Position numbers and translations under genes: made by a program
Part shown: positions 4,169-6,298 of the stretch, piece by piece
How the letters are laid out: each line of letters opens with the position of its first letter
Position numbering within the stretch: position 1 is the stretch's first letter
Notes under the pieces: generated by a model
Told to the model about the DNA's origin: nothing
Database searches by the model: none
Seen by the model: the letters and a program-made list of their open reading frames with translations, nothing else
Assembly: GCA_030145265.1 (NCBI GenBank)
Contig: JAQYWA010000126.1
Location: 1 to 6,298 of the forward strand
Direction: 5' to 3'
Length of the DNA stretch: 6,298 nt
Origin: Desulfuromonas sp.
GTDB taxonomy: Bacteria > Desulfobacterota > Desulfuromonadia > Desulfuromonadales > Trichloromonadaceae

Positions 4169-6298
4169 ATGGCCGGAAACGATCATCACGACCTGCCTGG
4201 GCAACTCTCCCGAATCGATACCAGTACCCTTCCCGACAATGGCGGCCCCAATTACAACCGGCTGATCTTCGAAAAAAGCCCGTACCTTCTCCAGCACGCG
4301 AGAAACCCCGTTGACTGGTTTGCCTGGGACGACAGCGCCTTTGCCAGAGCCCGCCGTGAAAACAAGCCGGTCTTCCTCTCCATCGGCTACTCCACCTGCC
4401 ACTGGTGCCATGTCATGGCCCATGAATCGTTTGAAAATCAGGACGTCGCAGCCGTGCTCAACCGGTCATTTATCTCCATCAAGGTCGACCGCGAAGAGCG
4501 TCCCGATATCGATCAGGCCTACATGACCGCCTGCCAGATGCTCACCGGCAGCGGCGGCTGGCCGCTGACCCTGGTTCTGACCCCGGACAAACAGCCGTTC
4601 TTCGCCGCCACCTACCTCCCCCGGCAAGGCCGTTCGGGGATGGCCGGCCTGATTGAAATTCTCGAACGGATTGACCAGGCCTGGCGAACCGACCGGGCCG
4701 GCATCAAGGAGAGCAGCAACCAGATCACCCTCGCCCTGCTTCAGCACAACCTGCCGACCGGCGACAAGCGGCCCCTCGTCGACACCCCGCTGAAGAGCGC
4801 CGTCACCGATTACCCAAAAGCCTTCGATCGGGATTTCGGCGGATTCGACAGTGCCCCCAAGTTTCCCGCCACCCACAACCTTTCGCTGCTGCTGCGCCTG
4901 GCCCGTCGCTTCAACGCGCCGGAGCTTGCGCAAATGGCCCTACAGACCCTTCGGCGGATCCGCCGCGGCGGCATCTATGACCAGATCGGCCACGGCATCC
5001 ACCGCTACTCGGTGGACCGACAGTGGATCGTGCCCCACTTCGAAAAAATGCTTTACGACCAGGCCATGTTGATCCTCGCCTGCACCGATGCTTTCCAGTA
5101 CAGCGGGGACCCGGAGTTCCAGCAGACCGCACTGGAAACCGCCGGCTATCTCTGCCGCGACCTGCTTGATCCAAAGGGCGGCTTCCACAGTGGTGAAGAC
5201 GCCGATTCGGAGGGGGCCGAGGGGACTTACTACGTCTGGACGCCGGCACAGGTTCACGAGCTGCTCGGCCATGAAACCGGCACCAGCTACTGCCGCAGCT
5301 TTTCTGTCGATGAGCAGGGGAATTTCGAGGGTAAATGCATCCCGTTGAGACGCGAAGAGATTGAGGACTTGGCGCAAAAGGCGGGGGTCGATGCGGCTGT
5401 CCTGGCCGCCCTGCTCGAAGAGAGCCGGCGGAAACTGCTGGCGGCCCGGCAGCGGCGGGTGCGCCCCCATCGCGACGACAAGGTTCTCACCGCCTGGAAC
5501 GGGCTGGCGATCGCCGCCCTGGCCCGAGCCGGTGCGGTGTTCAGTGAGCCAGCCCTGGTCGAGGCGGCGCACCGGGCTGCCGGGTTCATCCGCGCCAACC
5601 TGCGGCAGCCGGACGGCCGCCTGCTGCGCCGCTGGCGACAGAACGACGCGGCAGTGCCTGCTTTTCTGGAGGATTACAGCTTTCTCGCCTGGGGGTTGTT
5701 CGAACTCTACCAGGCCGACTTTCAAACCGGGGACCTGACAGCGGCTCTGGAGTTGACCGAACAGATGCTCGAACTGTTCGTCGACGGCCAGGACGGCCTG
5801 TACGATACCGGGAAAGACGCCGAAGCGGTGCTCGATCGGGGCCGGTCACTGCAGGATGGCGCCCTTCCCTCGGGCAATTCGGTCGCCGCCCTCAACCTGC
5901 TGCGGCTGGGACGGATCTGCTCCCGCCCGGACCTGGAAGAACGGGGCGAACGGCTGTTGCAGGTCGGCATGGCCCAATTTACCGCTCACCCCAGGGCCTA
6001 CGCCCAGCACCTGATCGCACTCGACATCGCCCTCAGCCCGCCGACCGAGATCGTGCTGGTCTGTGGCCCTGACGACCCGAAAGGCGAAGGGTTTCTGGCT
6101 CCCCTGCGCCGGATGCTGCTGCCGGAAGCGGTGCTCATCCTGTGCCGCGAGGACGATCAGGAACTGGCGACACTCGTTCCGGCCGCAGCCGACAAACCGC
6201 CGCTTGCCGAAAAAACCACCGCCTACGTCTGCCGCAACCGCAGCTGCCAGGCGCCATCGACCACGGTGGAGCAGATGCTCCAGCAGTTGGAGGAAACG
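4169..6298 (+). CDS. YyaL/SPATA20-like protein: thioredoxin-fold DUF255 domain plus alpha/alpha-barrel domain (3' end outside window)
   Basis: The frame is open for 710 codons to the window edge without a stop. Residues about 30-190 are the DUF255 (DsbH-like thioredoxin) domain: [15 protein letters not shown] (36-50), the CxxC site Cys77-His-Trp-Cys80, [10 protein letters not shown] (106-115) and GGWP (129-132). The rest resembles the six-hairpin (alpha/alpha)6 barrel of N-acylglucosamine 2-epimerases: [10 protein letters not shown] (224-233), the [17 protein letters not shown] region (267-283), [10 protein letters not shown] (290-299), SGEDADSEG (341-349), [10 protein letters not shown] (436-445) and LEDYSF (500-505). 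The family's closing motif [12 protein letters not shown] (685-696) is present, so only a few residues are probably missing. No signal peptide is seen, so it is likely cytoplasmic. The family is widespread, including human SPATA20 and Bacillus YyaL. Its reaction is, to my knowledge, not established; a redox role is suggested only by the CxxC. Confidence 0.94.
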   Translation, partial: MAGNDHHDLPGQLSRIDTSTLPDNGGPNYNRLIFEKSPYLLQHARNPVDWFAWDDSAFARARRENKPVFLSIGYSTCHWCHVMAHESFENQDVAAVLNRSFISIKVDREERPDIDQAYMTACQMLTGSGGWPLTLVLTPDKQPFFAATYLPRQGRSGMAGLIEILERIDQAWRTDRAGIKESSNQITLALLQHNLPTGDKRPLVDTPLKSAVTDYPKAFDRDFGGFDSAPKFPATHNLSLLLRLARRFNAPELAQMALQTLRRIRRGGIYDQIGHGIHRYSVDRQWIVPHFEKMLYDQAMLILACTDAFQYSGDPEFQQTALETAGYLCRDLLDPKGGFHSGEDADSEGAEGTYYVWTPAQVHELLGHETGTSYCRSFSVDEQGNFEGKCIPLRREEIEDLAQKAGVDAAVLAALLEESRRKLLAARQRRVRPHRDDKVLTAWNGLAIAALARAGAVFSEPALVEAAHRAAGFIRANLRQPDGRLLRRWRQNDAAVPAFLEDYSFLAWGLFELYQADFQTGDLTAALELTEQMLELFVDGQDGLYDTGKDAEAVLDRGRSLQDGALPSGNSVAALNLLRLGRICSRPDLEERGERLLQVGMAQFTAHPRAYAQHLIALDIALSPPTEIVLVCGPDDPKGEGFLAPLRRMLLPEAVLILCREDDQELATLVPAAADKPPLAEKTTAYVCRNRSCQAPSTTVEQMLQQLEET

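Overview
The window looks like GC-rich chromosomal DNA from a Gram-negative bacterium. The evidence is a lipoprotein with an OmpA-type peptidoglycan-binding domain, sigma-70-like promoters and good Shine-Dalgarno sites. The gene set (nadC-birA operon, coiled-coil OmpA lipoprotein, HAD phosphatase, YyaL/DUF255 protein) and the look of the proteins would fit the Desulfuromonadales (Geobacter/Pelobacter/Desulfuromonas relatives). That placement is inference; no rRNA or other marker is present. There is no insertion sequence, CRISPR array, tRNA or rRNA.

Layout: (1) Positions 8-1833, minus strand, hold an operon of nadC (quinolinate phosphoribosyltransferase, NAD synthesis) followed 17 nt later by birA (biotin-protein ligase with an N-terminal DNA-binding domain). 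Its promoter lies at about 1867-1896 and is overlapped by a dyad that resembles a BirA operator. (2) Positions 1834-2052 form a divergent regulatory region. On the plus strand it has an extended -10 promoter and a leader RNA with a perfect 7-bp hairpin that could compete with a second fold hiding the ribosome-binding site. (3) Positions 2053-3645, plus strand, carry an OmpA/MotB-type lipoprotein with a GTG start, and 15 nt later a HAD-family phosphatase. (4) Positions 3646-4168 contain no convincing protein gene. They hold two tandem, related, compact transcription units. Each has a TTGAnn-17-TATTAT promoter, a 5' hairpin opening with the same nine bases, and a strong intrinsic terminator whose loop is a C-rich anti-Shine-Dalgarno sequence. 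I read them as twin small RNAs of about 70-75 nt. (5) Position 4169 to the right edge, plus strand, is a nearly complete YyaL/SPATA20-like protein (thioredoxin-fold DUF255 domain plus an alpha/alpha-barrel domain) with its own extended -10 promoter.

The protein genes are housekeeping or envelope genes with recognisable families. The part most likely to be undescribed is the twin small-RNA cassette at 3781-4066. Its C-rich loops suit base-pairing to ribosome-binding sites, and its terminator 3' arms are complementary to the translation start of the nearby OmpA-type lipoprotein. The nadC/BirA dyad and the lipoprotein leader hairpin are further, weaker regulatory candidates.
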